DNA from: Actinomucor elegans | Taxonomy: Eukaryota > Mucoromycota > Mucoromycetes > Mucorales > Mucoraceae | Direction: 5' to 3' | Assembly (NCBI GenBank): GCA_026027325.1 | Contig: JAMSLZ010000023.1 | Coordinates: 15,001 to 79,000 of the forward strand | DNA: 64,000 nucleotides | Shown: piece by piece, positions 36,102 through 50,000 of the stretch | How positions within the stretch are numbered: the first letter of the stretch is position 1 | Layout: every line of letters starts with the position of its first letter | Program-made: the position numbers and the translations under genes | Notes under the pieces: generated by a model | The model's input: only the letters and a program-made list of their open reading frames with translations | What the model was told of the DNA's origin: nothing | Database searches by the model: none

Positions 36102-38442
36102 TTATTGTTGTGTAGGTGAAGAGCCAATTTGTCCACTTGGATTATCTTCAGGGAAAGGTGGCGGCGAAGAAGACTATGAAACATTGAATCAATATGACAG
36201 TCATTTAGATATCAATCAACATTAAGCTTACCTTCTTTCTGACATATTCATCATATACAGTGAATTCTTCAAAAGGTCTCTTACCCAAAAGGTTTTCCAT
36301 ATCCTCTCTAGTCAAAACTTCTTTTTCTAATAATAATTTGGCAACCTTTTCAATATCTCCCTTCTTTTCGTTCAATAAATTAAGTGTACGCTCATAAGCT
36401 TCAGTAATCAAAGTACGAGCTTCGTTATCGATTAAAGTACCCGTTTGCTCAGAGAACGGTTTTTGGAATTGCTGATCATTTTGAGGATCGTGGAAAGACA
36501 GTGGGCCTACCTTGTCATTCATACCGTAGGTTGTGACTTGAGCATAAGCAATCTTGGTAACCTTCTGCAAATCATCTTGAGCACCAGTTGTGACAGATTC
36601 AAAGAACATGCTTTCTGATACACGGCCACCCAACATGACACACATACGATCTAACAATTGTTTCTTGGAATAAAGGTATTGGTCCTTGGGCAAGTATTGA
36701 GCATAACCAAGAGCAGCGGAACCACGAGGGATAACAGAGACCTTCAATAAAGGATCAGCATACTTCAGGTACCAACCAGCTACAGCATGACCAGCTTCGT
36801 GATAGGCTACTGTAGTCTTTTCTTCGGGTGATAATACACGAGACTTCTTTTCAAGGCCGGCAATAACACGTTCAATAGCATCCTCAAAGTCCTTTTCCTC
36901 GACATCATCCTTCAAATGACGAGCAGCAATCAAAGCAGCTTCATTACAGACATTGTGAATATCAGCGCCAGAGAAACCAGGAGTCAAAGCAGCTAATTTG
37001 CGTGAGAGTTCCTCAGTATCCACCTTGGTCTTGATAGGCTTAAGATGAACCTTGAAAATTTGAGCACGACCACCAATATCAGGACGGTCAATAGCAATAT
37101 GACGATCAAAACGACCAGGACGCATCAAAGCAGGATCCAACACATCAGGTCGATTGGTACCAGCCAAGACAACGACGTGTTGACTTGAATCAAAACCATC
37201 CATTTCAACCAAAAGCTGATTCAAGGTGCTTTCTCTTTCATCATTACCACCCATTTGTCCACCTTTACCTCTAGCCTTACCAATGGCATCAATTTCATCA
37301 ACAAAGATAATACAAGGAGCATTCTTCTTGGCAGTAGCAAATAAGTCACGAACACGAGAAGGACCTACACCAACGAACATTTCAACAAACTCAGAACCAG
37401 ATACACTCAAGAAAGGAACGCCAGCTTCACCAGCGGTTGCTTTGGCCAAGAGGGTTTTACCAGTACCGGGAGGACCTGAGAGAATAGCACCCTTGGGAAT
37501 GGTGGCACCTAGGCGCTCATAAGCAGCAGGGTTCTTCAAGAACTTGACAAACTCCATAATCTCTTCTTTAGCTTCATCAGCACCAGCTACATCCTTGAAC
37601 TTGACGCGTATATCTGTTTCCTGATTAAACATCTTGGCCTTACTCTTGCCAATACCAAAGATACCGCCTTGACCTCCAGCACCACCAGCACCGCGTCTTG
37701 TCATGTATACTAAGACACCAATCAATAACACAGTAGGGGCGAAATGCAACAAAGTTTGGAATACACTGATTTCATCACGGTAAGCAACAGGGATACGCTC
37801 ATTAGAGGGAATACCCAATTCATTTTGAGCTTCTTCTAACTTTTGCTCAAAGCTATCAGGCGAACCAATAGTGAAAACAAAGGTTTGGCTAGGTGAAACG
37901 CCCAATGAATTGGCTTCAGATCTCAAATAGACGCGAACACGATTGCGATTCACAACCACTAACTTGTCAACGAGGCCTTTGTCGAGTAATTGAGTACGGA
38001 ATCCTTGCCAAGTGATTTCTCGGGAAGAATCAGCAGGAGAGGCAATCTTGTACAAGAGCCAAGTACCGACGGCAGTACCCAAGATCATGTTCATATTGAC
38101 TTGAACTTCTGGGGGCTTATTGCCACCTCCACTGCCATTACTTTTAGGAGGAGGTTTAGGGATTTGTTCAGCTGAATTTTTGGCATGCTTCGAAGCTGCT
38201 TCATCTGCTGATTTTTTGGCTTGTTTTCCAGTTTGTTTACCGAAAAAACTCTCAAAGCCCTTGGGAATATTGAAAGGTTCATCGTCTTTCTTCTTTGGGG
38301 GTTCTTTGTCGGTGGAGTATTTACGGATATCTTTACGCAAAATAGTGGTTGTACGGTTGAATCGGGTAAGCAATGGTGCTCTTAATGCTGTCTTTTGAGC
38401 AGCAGAAGATCGGCTACCGATCTGAGCCAATCGAGATAACAT
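36102..38442 (-). CDS. AFG3: Mitochondrial m-AAA protease (AFG3/YTA12 family)
   Basis: Two exons, 38442-36232 and 36173-36102, give 760 residues. An Arg-rich mitochondrial presequence is followed by two membrane segments (about 117-133 and 228-246), an AAA module with GPPGTGKT (323-330), Walker B FVDEIDA (380-386) and the second region of homology MRPGRFDRH, then the zinc protease motif HEAGH (548-552). The family forms a hexamer in the inner membrane facing the matrix, degrading misfolded membrane proteins and maturing ribosomal protein MrpL32. Which paralogue (AFG3 or YTA12) cannot be settled here. The last exon encodes only 23 residues; if the intron is kept, the tail becomes VSLMLIDI instead. 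Confidence 0.95.
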
Positions 38443-40416
38443 TTATCGAAAACGAGTGGTGTAAGGTGAAAGACGAATAGTTCGAAGCTACGCATTTTTA
38501 CCTGGCAAACCCACCACTAGAAATTCGACGTCACCCCCGGGCAAATGAAAGTTTTTCCGCATAAAAAGATAATCCATATCAATTGAGATTTAATAATAGG
38601 TACGGCATTATTCACTCGTTCATTAGCAGTCTAAGTTACCATGACAGCAACAACAGTCAAATCAGATAATTCAAGTCAGCATAGCAACCATAGCTGTCCA
38701 ATTATATAATCCATATTGCTATGCCAACCACAGTTGTTAAATTAGGTAACTTGGGTTATAAGAACAATCATAGCATATACTGCTAACTGTTGTAGAGCCT
38801 CTCTTTGTTATGGTGTACTCTTCTATTTGAGGTTTGATTGCTTTAATGCTTTTGACCTGAGCTGAAGCTCTGTTTTTCTTTGTGCTCGATACTTAGTAGT
38901 TCCTATTTATTGCTGAACAATATAATGGATTCAATATACTACAACTAAACAAAACTTTTAATCGATGCAATGCAATTAGACTACTATTCAAGTTTCACAT
39001 TTGAACGAGAGTGGCTGACAGGTCTTTTCTTTTTCTGTATGAGTGGCTGACAGACCTATAGTTCGATTCATAGACAAATGAAATATAGTAACTGTGTTGC
39101 GGCTAAACTAACATTCCGATAGATGCACTAACTAGATCAGACATTTGAACGAGATCGGTTGGGAGGCCTTGGTATGATCAGACAGTTTGTATATGAAATG
39201 TTCCTAATTCATTACAATATAATACAATAAACGTGCTTCGTTTGTATAAAGAATCCAAATAAACACTAAAAAAAATCTTTTGACGGTTAATTCATATTAT
39301 AGTACATATTATATATCATAAATCTCTCATTCTTCTTGATAAGTGTCCAATAATAATCTATTATATAATCTGCTTATTGTGAACCTTTTACGAGTGTTTT
39401 GGGTATCTAAATTAATAATAATAAAGGGACAATAGGAATGGAATAACGCAGAATGTGAGGTTGTATTTTATTTTATTTTATTTTTTTTAAAAAAAAAGAC
39501 TAAGCACTCACCATACAACTTGAAGTATATTAAATACTTGATTGAATGTCAAAATTACTTAATTGGCAATTTTCTGTGCTTTAGATATAGTCAAAGTATT
39601 GTTTAAATAAAATTGTATGTTGATTACATAGTGAATATCGTCAATTTACAAGTATCCGATACATGGCCAATGGATTTTTATGTAAAAGTTTTAGACCAAT
39701 CATTCCTTAATTGGAGTCGTCAATGGTACCGTTAGAACACATGATACGTTCTTAATCATGTAAATTAAATGAACGTTGATAAACCTCAATCTGGACGAAT
39801 GTGAGAGTTATATGGAATATAAAATGATTTCTACTACAAAAGGGACCATAACAATTCGATCACGCTGAACGCGCGGTTTGTTTATCGATGTAAAAGAAAA
39901 GACCGAGATCTCTATATTGCACAGCTTGAGATCTATTAAATACTGTATTATTATTATTATTATTATTATTGAATGCTAGATTAGATGAGCTGAGATCTTA
40001 AATGTGTGTAGTGCTTTGTATCTTGACATTGCATAATGTCGTCTAGATACACGCTCATTTTAAAGATTGTATGTTAATTACCCTCCAAAACTGTCAGTGT
40101 TAAGGTAACAAAAGTGATTCTACTTCTAAAAACAAAAATAATCAGCTTCTCATTACTAAAAAAAAAGTATGGATTAAAGAAAATGCAAAATGAGATCTAT
40201 GCCAATTGTCGTGTATTAAGTTTTCTATAATTATAAACGTTTAAAGATCGAATAAAGTAGTAAGATCCAATATCTAGAAACAAATCGGATGTTAAAACAT
40301 CGGTTCGCGTGAGCCTGCGAGCATAAACGTAGATTCAAAATCACACTGCGCGACCTTTGTACGCGACTTTTCTCTTTCCTTTTCTATACAAAGAAACAGT
40401 CAAGTCAGTTGAATCA
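38443..40416. other. Intergenic DNA between m-AAA protease and Nup133
   Basis: Near the protease promoter, GACGTCAC at 38527-38534 resembles a CRE/ATF site. A degenerate ~60-90 bp direct repeat (CAACAGT.AAAT..AGNTAA.TNNGT and GCATAGCAACCATAG-like blocks) spans about 38650-38790. GAGTGGCTGACAG occurs twice, near 39009 and 39042. An (ATT)n run is at 39947-39970. No gene was found. Confidence 0.4.
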
Positions 40417-43400
40417 ATGACTTTAACAGAAGCACAGGCAAAAGCCAAGATACCTTCAAAACTTTTACCATACTTGGCTAGTAAAAGTAAAGCGAAACTC
40501 AATGATCTGTTTGAATCAAAACCAATGACAACCGATCCAGCCTCTATCTCGGCATTTCCTGCGTTATGGGCAGATCCTTCAATTCTATGCCAAACAAATG
40601 CCTATGAAATTGCACGATATGGCAAGCTTCCAGAGTTACTTGAAGAACTAGCTGATGAAGGTGCGTATATGCCATTTAAATCGCTCGAAAATATCAAGTT
40701 GAACAATATCAAATCTAGCTTCGAATACAGTTATTCGTGCATTCTTAGATCTGGAAACCAAGCTTATTATCCTCGGCAACTGTAAGGCCTTTCAAATTTA
40801 TAGACATGGATCAAAGGTTTAAACATCAAGAAAGTTTTTTTTATTATTATTTGCGTTTGAGCTAATATTTTTTCGTGTTGACAGTCTATCCATCAAACTA
40901 AAGCTGTAGAAGTCTCTGATTTATCTCTGAATCAAGTTCCACCACTATTTGATGTTTTCATTGATGACTGTAAACATGCCAAGATGATGATGATCAGTAC
41001 ACAAGGAAAAATGCGCTATTATACCAACCTGTCAAAAGATCATTTCATCAGCCACCAACTACCTTTATCAGCTGGCGAATATATCACTTCTGTCAAATTT
41101 GTCAATGCAACTCAGACAGTGATTGGATCATCTGCAGGCGAACTTTACCTGCTAAACACGAAAAGTGATAGTATAACAGCATCTACTTTTTATAGACACA
41201 ACCTACCTTTTGCAAAATATTTTTTCAAGTATATTCCCCACGTATCAGAGGAACTCCGTTCGGCATCAACAGCAATCAGTAGTATTCGTATCGTGGCCGA
41301 TCTCTGTTTTATCAGCGATCAAACAACTATTTCAATATGGCAAGTACAAGATCTAACCACAGTCAAGGTATAATGTTCAAATGATTCTGGATACCGAGTT
41401 CAACTAACAAAATAGACAGCTGCTTTTCAAAAAGAACGTGGAGAGTGATATCATAACCAACGTCGCAAGGCATGTCCCTTCTCAAATATCTAGAAACAAC
41501 ATCCAATGCCAAATCATTGATATGGACGCCATCACGTAAATAATATATAATTAATATGTTGGCTCGGTGTTGATTATTATATAGGAAGGATGAGATCGTG
41601 ATATTAGTGTCCTACAATGTGCCAGGAATGGGAGATTATGTACAATACGCCACTATCAAATTGATTATAGAAGAAGATAATGGGATCATCATGTATGTAA
41701 AACATACTGCCTCGGTGCCTTTTTCAGCTGTACCATCTACCTTGCAAAGGCCGCCTCAGCTTTGTATTACAAATGACATTGGGTTTATATCCTTTGATAA
41801 AACGGTGATAGCTGCCTCACTGGAACGAAAGTCTGTATTTGAGGAATCAGTCGTACTCAGCGATCCTGAGGACGCTATATTGTATATCAATGTTTCCAAA
41901 AGTAATGACAAAGACTGTGCCATCATATTCACAGCAAAAAGTAATGTATTAAAGTATCAAATTGATACAAAGAAGATTCAAGAGTCTAGAACAACAGGGT
42001 AAGTACCTTGCACAGCACCATGCATATCTATTAGTTTATTGATTTCATTCAGTAATATGTACGCTGGCGTAGTTGAGAATGCCGTAAGTACAACCTCGAA
42101 TATTCTCTACAGTATCTAACAATCATACATGGCAGTTGGAAAGAGACACAATGGTCTTCAAATCTAGATTATCGCAGGCGGTCTTTTTTGGTGCTTCGCA
42201 AGAGGTAAGTGTCTATAGATAATTATATCACTACATACTTAACTAGGGTACTATTGGCTATTAGCTCCCAATACAATTCCCTCTTCGAGTCGAGCAAGAA
42301 GGTGTGCATACAGCAGCCATGTCTCTTTCAAGGGACATCAAAACTAGACAATGCGAGTTCATTCCTGAAAGCTTGGATTTCGAGTTACTTATTGAATCCA
42401 GATACTATTTTGAAAAGCGTATTTACAAGGTTTTGAAAGAAAATATGCTGCTGGATCTGGTAAGCTGAGGATAACCAAGCAAAATTCAAGCGTTTGTCTA
42501 ATCATTATCCACAGCTGACGCCTGAAGACCGACTTGAACTCTTGACAGATGCAGAAAACTACTTTCTGTGTATAGTCTTATGGGAGTACTTTGAACAAAG
42601 GTAGTTTTTGGTTGGTAATAATGAAACAATCCGTCATTTATCCTTTTGTTTATCACTAAAGAATAGATGATACTTGCTTACGAGAAGCAATTACCCAGAT
42701 TGTTCAATCTATGATAAAATCTTCCAATAACGATATAGCTTCTCTTGGAGAATTCCTAAAGTTTCAAGTGAGTATGAATTGCAGCAAGTCTGTCGCTGCA
42801 GCACTTATAACATGTTTGGAGTAGGCCTTTAGTACAAAAGAACTTTTGACTCAAATATGCTCTTTCAAACCAGAAACAAAAGGCGAAGCTTATTGGATTA
42901 CCCATTCGATTAATATTACTATGGTATAGAAGACTAGTACACGTATGCATTAACACAAGTAGGCTCATTATTGTTATACTTAGCTGATTATTCGTAAAGC
43001 GCAGATGTTTGAGGAAAAGTACATTGCATCGTATGGCTTGCAAAAAAACGAAACAGACTTGATCTCAGGTAAAGACAAATAATACTGGAATGCTCTGTTC
43101 CATGTAATTTTTTTTAACTCTAATTGAAATACAGTTGATCTATGTGATATTTTGATTGATATTTTTGAGCAAAGCACACTTCATCTAAAACAACAGACCG
43201 CGGATAGAGATTCTGTTCCTATGAAGAAAGAAATGAAAAATACAATTGGAGAAGAACAGAACATATCTCAGAGTAAACTGGTAGAAGCCGCTACAGTATT
43301 GTTAGATACATTGAAGAACGATTCAAATGGCAAGAAAACGTAGGTTAAGTCATAGCTTCTTCATACTCGGTTACAAGCTAAACATTTGTCTTTTAATATA

Positions 43401-43960
43401 TAGATCCACCCAAAAATACAAAAGTACGCGTAAAATAGTAATTGGGGGTTTAAGCGCCATTGATCAGTATGAACAAGCTATGGATTTGGCAGAGAGACAT
43501 GGTGATATTTCTTGCGTTGTTGAATCTGTACAAAAATGTCGGTTATCTGCTAATGACATTAAATCAAGGAATATATATTATATTGAACTGTTTGGCAAAG
43601 AGTATTACGCTTGTTTGCTGCAGTATCTTTACAAACAAGGTGAGCGATTTATGACTTCAAGAGCAAACCTTAAAACTAACAGACTTCTGTTCTCGTTAAC
43701 TAGATTCGTCTGAGCAGAGGTCAATGCTAATGGAACTAAGCATGCGGTTTTCTAGGCTGGCGAATGAATTGTTCGAGGATAATTTCTTCCCTAGAGTCTC
43801 TTGGGTCTATTATCTTAAAACTAAGCAGTATGTCAAATCACTTAATGCTCTCAAACAATGCTTAGCTACAGAGAGTAATTTGACCATTGAACAGCGTAAG
43901 CGATTGGAAAGTTGGCATACTATGATCTCTGCTGTTGTGAAAGAGAACGCTTCGGAGTAA
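40417..43960 (+). CDS. NUP133: Nucleoporin, Nup133-like
   Basis: Fifteen exons join in phase: 40417-40660, 40719-40816, 40885-41367, 41420-41535, 41585-41998, 42053-42083, 42136-42204, 42265-42459, 42515-42600, 42662-42767, 42825-42923, 42984-43068, 43135-43339, 43404-43639 and 43704-43960, for 907 residues. The N-terminal 450 residues have the strand-rich pattern of a beta-propeller (FLDLETKLIILGN, SVKFVNATQTVIGSSAGELYLL). The C-terminal half is helical, with AIDQYEQAMDLAERHGDISCVVE resembling the Nup133 alpha-solenoid. Nup133 anchors the Nup84/Y complex of the nuclear pore. The protein is shorter than yeast or human Nup133 (about 1150). The family call rests on general pattern, not a unique motif, so another pore or coat protein with the same fold is possible. 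Confidence 0.65.
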
Positions 43961-45425
43961 TGACTAGATGCATTTGTCAAATAAGTTTTTGGATAGGTGG
44001 ACTGTCAATTGTCCTTTGTAAACATCAATAAACATGTATGTAAAATCTTTCTTGATAAACATGATTAGAGTAACAGTGCATCTACATTATCGAAACCAGT
44101 CAGTATCTGGATAGACTAAAATCCTGGAACGTACATAAATATGTGATCTATGATTCTTTCTCGAGATTTTCAGCGTGATATACATTATATTGATAAATAA
44201 AGAGTTGCTTCCCCTAAACAACTCGAGATTGTATAGCAAGAATAGTTGGAAAAGTGTTCTGCAGCTCGCCGATCATTGATCCAAATGAAGGGCTTTCATA
44301 CTCAGACTTCGATCGTTAGAGTACCATTTGTATACAGCATAAAAAGAGGGTCCACCGCTAGTTAAGACTCAGGTTTGGCTCGTACATATGTGTTCTTATT
44401 GGTAGAATCGTCTTGTCCACAAACATGGTATACGATCGGCAGAAGATCGCTGTAAATATAGGAATGCTACTAAACAATTGACGAATACCATATTTCGCCT
44501 AGATGGTTTGTTTATTGGGGAATAATACTACCAACTGCAGAACGTACCTGTTTGTAATGCAAAGATCATCAAAAGATAAGAGAGTTTGTCTATCGACAGC
44601 TTGAGCTATTACTAAGTCGGTTTGAAGCGTCTAAAAGGACATTATCTGGAAATAACACAAGGCTTTGATCGTCACAACGTAACGATTTGCTCGGCCATTG
44701 GAAAAACGAAAGATATCTTATTTATTAAGGAAGCATAGGAGACGTTGTAAGTAAATATATACATACTTAGTTTTTAGTACTGGTTTTGGTTAATCATAGT
44801 TAAACAGGATTTGAGTAATCACAAGGTATGCATTCTCTCTTATCTAACCTCACTGTGAAACTAATGAAATACTATACCACGAGATTTCAATTCCTTCTAC
44901 AAGCAAAGGTCTCTAGTCAAGTTGTATCTGAAATCCATCACTCTTGTTTAACGGAAATCTTACAATTACGTAACTCAGACACTTAAATATGACTTTTAAC
45001 GCGTAGTTACAGCATGTCATCTATGGGAGGGGGCTATTGCTAAAAGTGGTAGACGCAGTAAATAAATGGGTTACATATCGGTGTTCTCACAGAATTAGTT
45101 GAGAAGCACCTTCAATTATAGCTTCTTATTCGATAAACACCGGATTCCACACATTTCCTGCTATTCCTTACTGGTAATATGCATACTCGGATACAAGAAA
45201 TCGGCGTTCTTATCTTTTAGTAATGGGTGACTTTTGGTATACAGTAATAGACTCAAAAAATATCTGATTAGCTGTGTAGAAAAATACAAAGCATTATCAT
45301 TCAACGGAGCAACCAATAGTATATAAGTGATTCATATTATTAAAATATATAGAAGAAGAAAAAAAAAGAGGAGTGCAGTTATACTATTTACAGCTATTGA
45401 CAGTTACAAGGTGTTTTGGCGGGTG
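43961..45425. other. Intergenic DNA, nothing recognised
   Basis: A 1.5 kb interval between the 3' ends of Nup133 (plus) and the myosin light chain (minus). No supported gene or RNA on either strand. Confidence 0.4.
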
Positions 45426-46057
45426 TTATTCACCATGCTTTAGGATTCGAACAAAGTCTCTATAGTTAAAATTACCCTCTTCATCAATAACGGATCCTTT
45501 GAACATAATATCCACCTAATGAGAATCTAAGTAGCTGCAGGCATATTATTGATTTTCTGTACATACCTCTTCATCCGTGAATCTATCGCCCATGGTAGTC
45601 ATACACTCCCTCAAATAATTCGCATTAATCTTTCCGTTTCTATTATCGTCAAATGCTGAAAATGCCTTGAGAATTGTATTTTCAGGGTCTGTGTCTGCCA
45701 GTTTATCGGCCATTAATGTCAAGAATACAGTGAAGTTGATAGGTCCTGTTGCATCTCCCATCATTTGCTCGATTTCCTCAGTAGTGGCAGGTTGGCCTAA
45801 TATCATGGGTTAGTGTCAGACCGTACCTTTCTGTTCTTTTTATCTTACCCAATCTCTCAAAAGTCACTTTGAGATCATTGATGTCCACTAATCCATCACT
45901 GTTTGTATCCATGATACTGAAGGCATCCTTGAACTCCATCACTTGAGCTTTATCAAACATAGCGAATACATTTGAGTTTTGACGTCTCTTATTCTGAGTA
46001 GTATTAGTCGGAAATTACTTATACGTTATTTAAACAGTAACTTACAATTGGTGCCAT
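45426..46057 (-). CDS. Myosin II regulatory light chain
   Basis: Four exons join in phase: 46057-46046 (only four codons), 45993-45849, 45796-45567 and 45515-45426, for 158 residues. The N-terminus MAPINKRRQNSNVFAMF matches the regulatory light chain pattern, with Ser11 in the place of the myosin light chain kinase site. EF-hand 1 has a good loop (DTNSDGLVDIND, 33-44); the later hands are degenerate, including FDDNRNGKINANY. It binds the IQ motif of conventional myosin and acts in cytokinesis and septation. The tiny first exon is easily missed by gene finders. Confidence 0.95.
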
Positions 46058-47025
46058 CTTTTCACTTTAAAATGATATTATAGGAGCAAGAAAGAAAAGA
46101 GAGCTTTAGCCTTCAACTTTAGAGAATGTCCTTTCATAACTATCCCATTTTGGTAAGAAAACAATAACAAAATACCTTTTTCAAACATTAATCTCCGTTG
46201 GGATTCTGTGTAGCGAGTGCAAAGATGAACCCTTTACCAGCAGCTTGTCTTTGATTTTGATCTCGTAAAGGCTTTTTTTTTAAACAAAGGGACTAGGCTT
46301 GTATATGTTAAAACACCAAACATTCCTATGTATCTTTTAGCAGCCCCTGTACGTAAAAAGAGCGATTATCATCTATGCATTTGATAATTCTACTACTACT
46401 ACTACTTACTACTGTATAGTATTCATTATTTTGGTTCCACTTGCATCCAAGGGATAAACGGGGCACTTTCATAAGAAAAGCCTCTAATTTTAGTAGTTTT
46501 CAGGGCTTATATGCCACCTTCTCCGTGTCTAGAGAAACTGTGATGGAATGACTAGATGAGACAAAGACTGCATAGATTGGATCGAAAATATGCTTCCCTT
46601 ATAGTTTTATGACACTAACTCTTTTCTTTTGAATACGACGCGCTATATATAATATGAAAAAACAGAAACTTTTAACAGAGACGTAGACTGAGGATCATCT
46701 GCTTTTTTTTTTGTTTTTTCATGCAATCATCATCAGTAAAAAGAAGTCTTAATCTGCAGGAAAGTTCTACATAGATTTGCAAGTACTCTGCCCCGCGCGC
46801 CATGTTTGTAATGCTAGTTCATGTCCCCTTCCGTATGATAAGCCCCGTTACATTAAGGCTCCTTGAATGAACCAACTTTTTGAAAAAGACATATAATTCC
46901 ATTAGTTCAAAAAGACATTTTCTTTCTTCCTCATTCTTTCTTTACGTTCAACTGGAATCCACTTAATTTGTATAATATTCACTATCAATTATTACGCGAT
47001 TAAAGCGATACTTTGAAAGAAAGCA
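46058..47025. promoter_or_regulatory. Divergent promoter region, myosin light chain and Pmc1
   Basis: The two genes diverge from this 968-bp interval. It also contains a coding-like minus-strand segment (46271-46188), listed separately, and C/T-rich stretches just before the Pmc1 ATG (46915-46945) that resemble a fungal pyrimidine-rich promoter element. No certain TATA box was identified. Confidence 0.35.
46188..46271 (-). pseudogene. Possible stranded terminal exon
   Basis: Twenty-eight codons, including TAA, read PLRDQNQRQAAGKGFIFALA and end QNPNGD. An AG acceptor after an A-run (46272-46273) precedes it. The segment looks protein-like, but upstream exons cannot be joined with confidence. 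It may be the end of a very small gene or a fragment. Confidence 0.25.
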
Positions 47026-50000
47026 ATGTCTCATCACCACCACCAACATATCACTCTTTCCAGTGAGGATCCAACAGTCATTGCAACGCCTAACCCATCT
47101 ACTTTTTTAGACGAAAAAGCAGTAGCTGACGTAAAGATTGATTTACGCGACAACCTAACACCTCATAATGATCCTTCAAACCCCTTTGCATTCACGCCGG
47201 ATCAGCTTTCCGCTTTAATGGACCCTAAAAATGTGCCATTGTTGCGCTCCTATGGCGGACTTGAGGGTGTGGCCCGTGGCCTCCATGTTGACCTGCTGTC
47301 TGGATTAACACCCAATGCGCCTCCACACCAGCCCATCAGCTTGGACCAGATTGTCAAAGAAAAGGATGATTCTGTCTATGTAGAAGAAATCGAGTTCAAA
47401 AGAACACCCACTGTCCATTCCTTGGGAAGACAATTGACTCACAGAACAGACGCTACCGTTTCTGCTCCTGATGCTACGGCCTTTCCTCAAAGAAAAAATG
47501 TATTTGGCTCAAATATCCTGCCAGAAACTGAGTCTAAGAGTATCTTTGCTTTAATGTGGATTGCCTTCCAAGATAAAACTTTGGTAATATTCAATATGAG
47601 AAACAAAACTACTTATTCTAACTATATATAAAGATCTTGCTGGCAGTTGCTGCTGTAGTGTCTTTAGGTGTTGGTCTTTACGAAGATATCGCTGTGCCAG
47701 AATATGATACTTTTGGAAACCGTATTCCTGGTGTCAAATGGGTCGAAGGTGTCGCTATTATAGTTGCTATTCTCATGGTAGTCATGGTTGGCAGTGTAAA
47801 CGATTATCAAAAAGAGAAGCAGTTTCGTAAACTAAATGCTAAGAAAGAAGATCGTGCTGTCAAGGTAGATGCACATAACAAATACAGATGTAACCAAATA
47901 TTTTAACCAGCATTAATTGAAATATAGGCAACGCGTGAAGCAACCGTGATCATGATTTCTGTACATGATATTCAAGTAGGCGATATCCTTCACCTTGAAC
48001 CAGGTGATATTGTAGCTGTAGATGGTATCTTTATTGAAGGCCATAATCTCAAGTGTGATGAATCTGCTGCTACCGGTGAATCCGATGCTGTTCGTAAGCA
48101 AGACTGGCAAATGTGCGAACGATTAGCCGCTGCCCAAATCAAAGAACTACGCAACTATCCCTCCGTCGATTCTCCATCTTCATCAGAATCCGGTTTCAAA
48201 TCCAAGGCTCCTAGCCCTGCTCAAGAACATAAATCTACTGCAGATCCATTCATTATTTCAGGCTCAAAGGTTTTGGAAGGCGTCTGCACCTATCTTGTGA
48301 CCAGCGTTGGTGAAAACTCTTATTATGGTCGTACTATGATGGCTCTTCGTTCTGAACCCGAAAGTACTCCACTCCAAGAAAAGCTGAATGCTTTGGCAGA
48401 GTTAATTGCTAAATTGGGTTCAGCTGCCGGTGTCTTGATGTTGATTGTGTTACTTATCCGCTACTTTGTGACCTGGAAGGATGGCGTACCAGATCAACCT
48501 ACTGAAATCGTCATGGATATTATGAAAATTTTGATTGTAGTTGTTACCATTGTAGTAGTAGCTGTACCTGAAGGTTTGCCACTGGCTGTAACTCTTGGTA
48601 AGTGGGCCGATAGACGCAATAATCTATTTACTTACATTATTATTTATGCTTAGCACTCGCATATGCAACACAGCGCATGCTCAAAGATAACAATCTGGTA
48701 CGAGTGTTAGCTGCATGCGAAACGATGGGTAATGCTACCACTGTATGCTCTGATAAGACTGGTACTTTGACTCAAAATAAGATGACTGTGGTTGCTGGTA
48801 CCTTTGGCTCCTCCTTCCGCTTTATCAATAACCCACCTGCATCTCGTTCTGACTTGATTGATATTAAAAACGTAGCAAGTACTGCTCCTAAAGAAGTACT
48901 TAATATCATTAATCAGTCGATCGCTGTCAACTCAAACGCCTTTGAGGGGGAAAATGAGAAAGGAGAACCCTGCTTTATAGGAAACAAGACTGAAACAGCT
49001 CTTCTGCAGTTCTCTCGTGATATCAAGGCCGAACATTACGACACTCTTAGAACCCGTTGGCCTATTGAGCAAGTCTACCCATTCAGCTCCGAACGAAAGG
49101 CTATGGCTACCGTCTTGCAAATCCCTCATCCTACCAAGCAAGGAAAAGTGATGTACCGAGTGCATGTAAAAGGTGCATCTGAAATAATCTTGGGGCTCTG
49201 TTCGTATATCTTGACTCTGAAAAATTCCAGCTCTACAAGTGAAGATGACTATAGTGGTGCTAATACCCGTGACTTAACTAGTGATGACCATAATCGCATT
49301 GATCGTATTATTCAGAGCTATGCCACGCGTAGTTTAAGAACTATTGGTATTGCTTATCGTGATTTTGAACAATGGCCTCCTAGGGGTCCTGCTAAGAATG
49401 CTGATGAAGAAGTGCCATATGATGACCTTGTTCATGATAAAGGCCTAACGTTCCTTGGTGTCGTTGGTATTGAAGATCCTCTTCGTGATGGTGTACCAGA
49501 AGCTGTCCAAGCCTGCCAACGCGCAGGCGTCTTTGTTCGCATGGTTACTGGTGATAATATTGTCACTGCCAAGTCAATTGCTAAGCAATGTGGCATTTAC
49601 ACGCCTGGTGGTGTTGTAATGGAAGGTCCTGTGTTCAGAAAGCTGCCACCTTCTGAAATGGATGCTGTCTTGCCTCGTCTACAAGTATTGGCGCGTTCAA
49701 GTCCTGAAGATAAAAGAATTCTTGTTAGTCGCTTGCGTGAATTAGGTGAAATTGTAGCTGTAACTGGTGATGGTACCAATGATGGTCCTGCTTTGAAGAT
49801 GGCAGATGTCGGCTTTTCCATGGGTATTGCTGGTACTGAAGTAGCTAAAGAAGCATCTAGTATTATCCTTATGGATGACAATTTCTCGAGTATTGTGAAA
49901 GCTATCATGTGGGGTCGCTGCGTTAATGATGCTGTAAAGAAGTTTTTGGAATTCCAACTTACTGTGAATATCACTGCTGTCATTTTGACTTTCATTTCTG

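Noticed and set aside
40280..40330. tRNA-like string GGTTCGCGTGAGCCTGCGAG
   Set aside because: No cloverleaf with acceptor, D and anticodon arms could be drawn around it.
40675..40783. Continuous reading of Nup133 exon 1 through to ..YYPRQL
   Set aside because: A GTGCGT donor and TCTAG acceptor remove 58 nt and put the following sequence in a frame (SNTVIRAFLDLETKL) that joins the next exons in phase.
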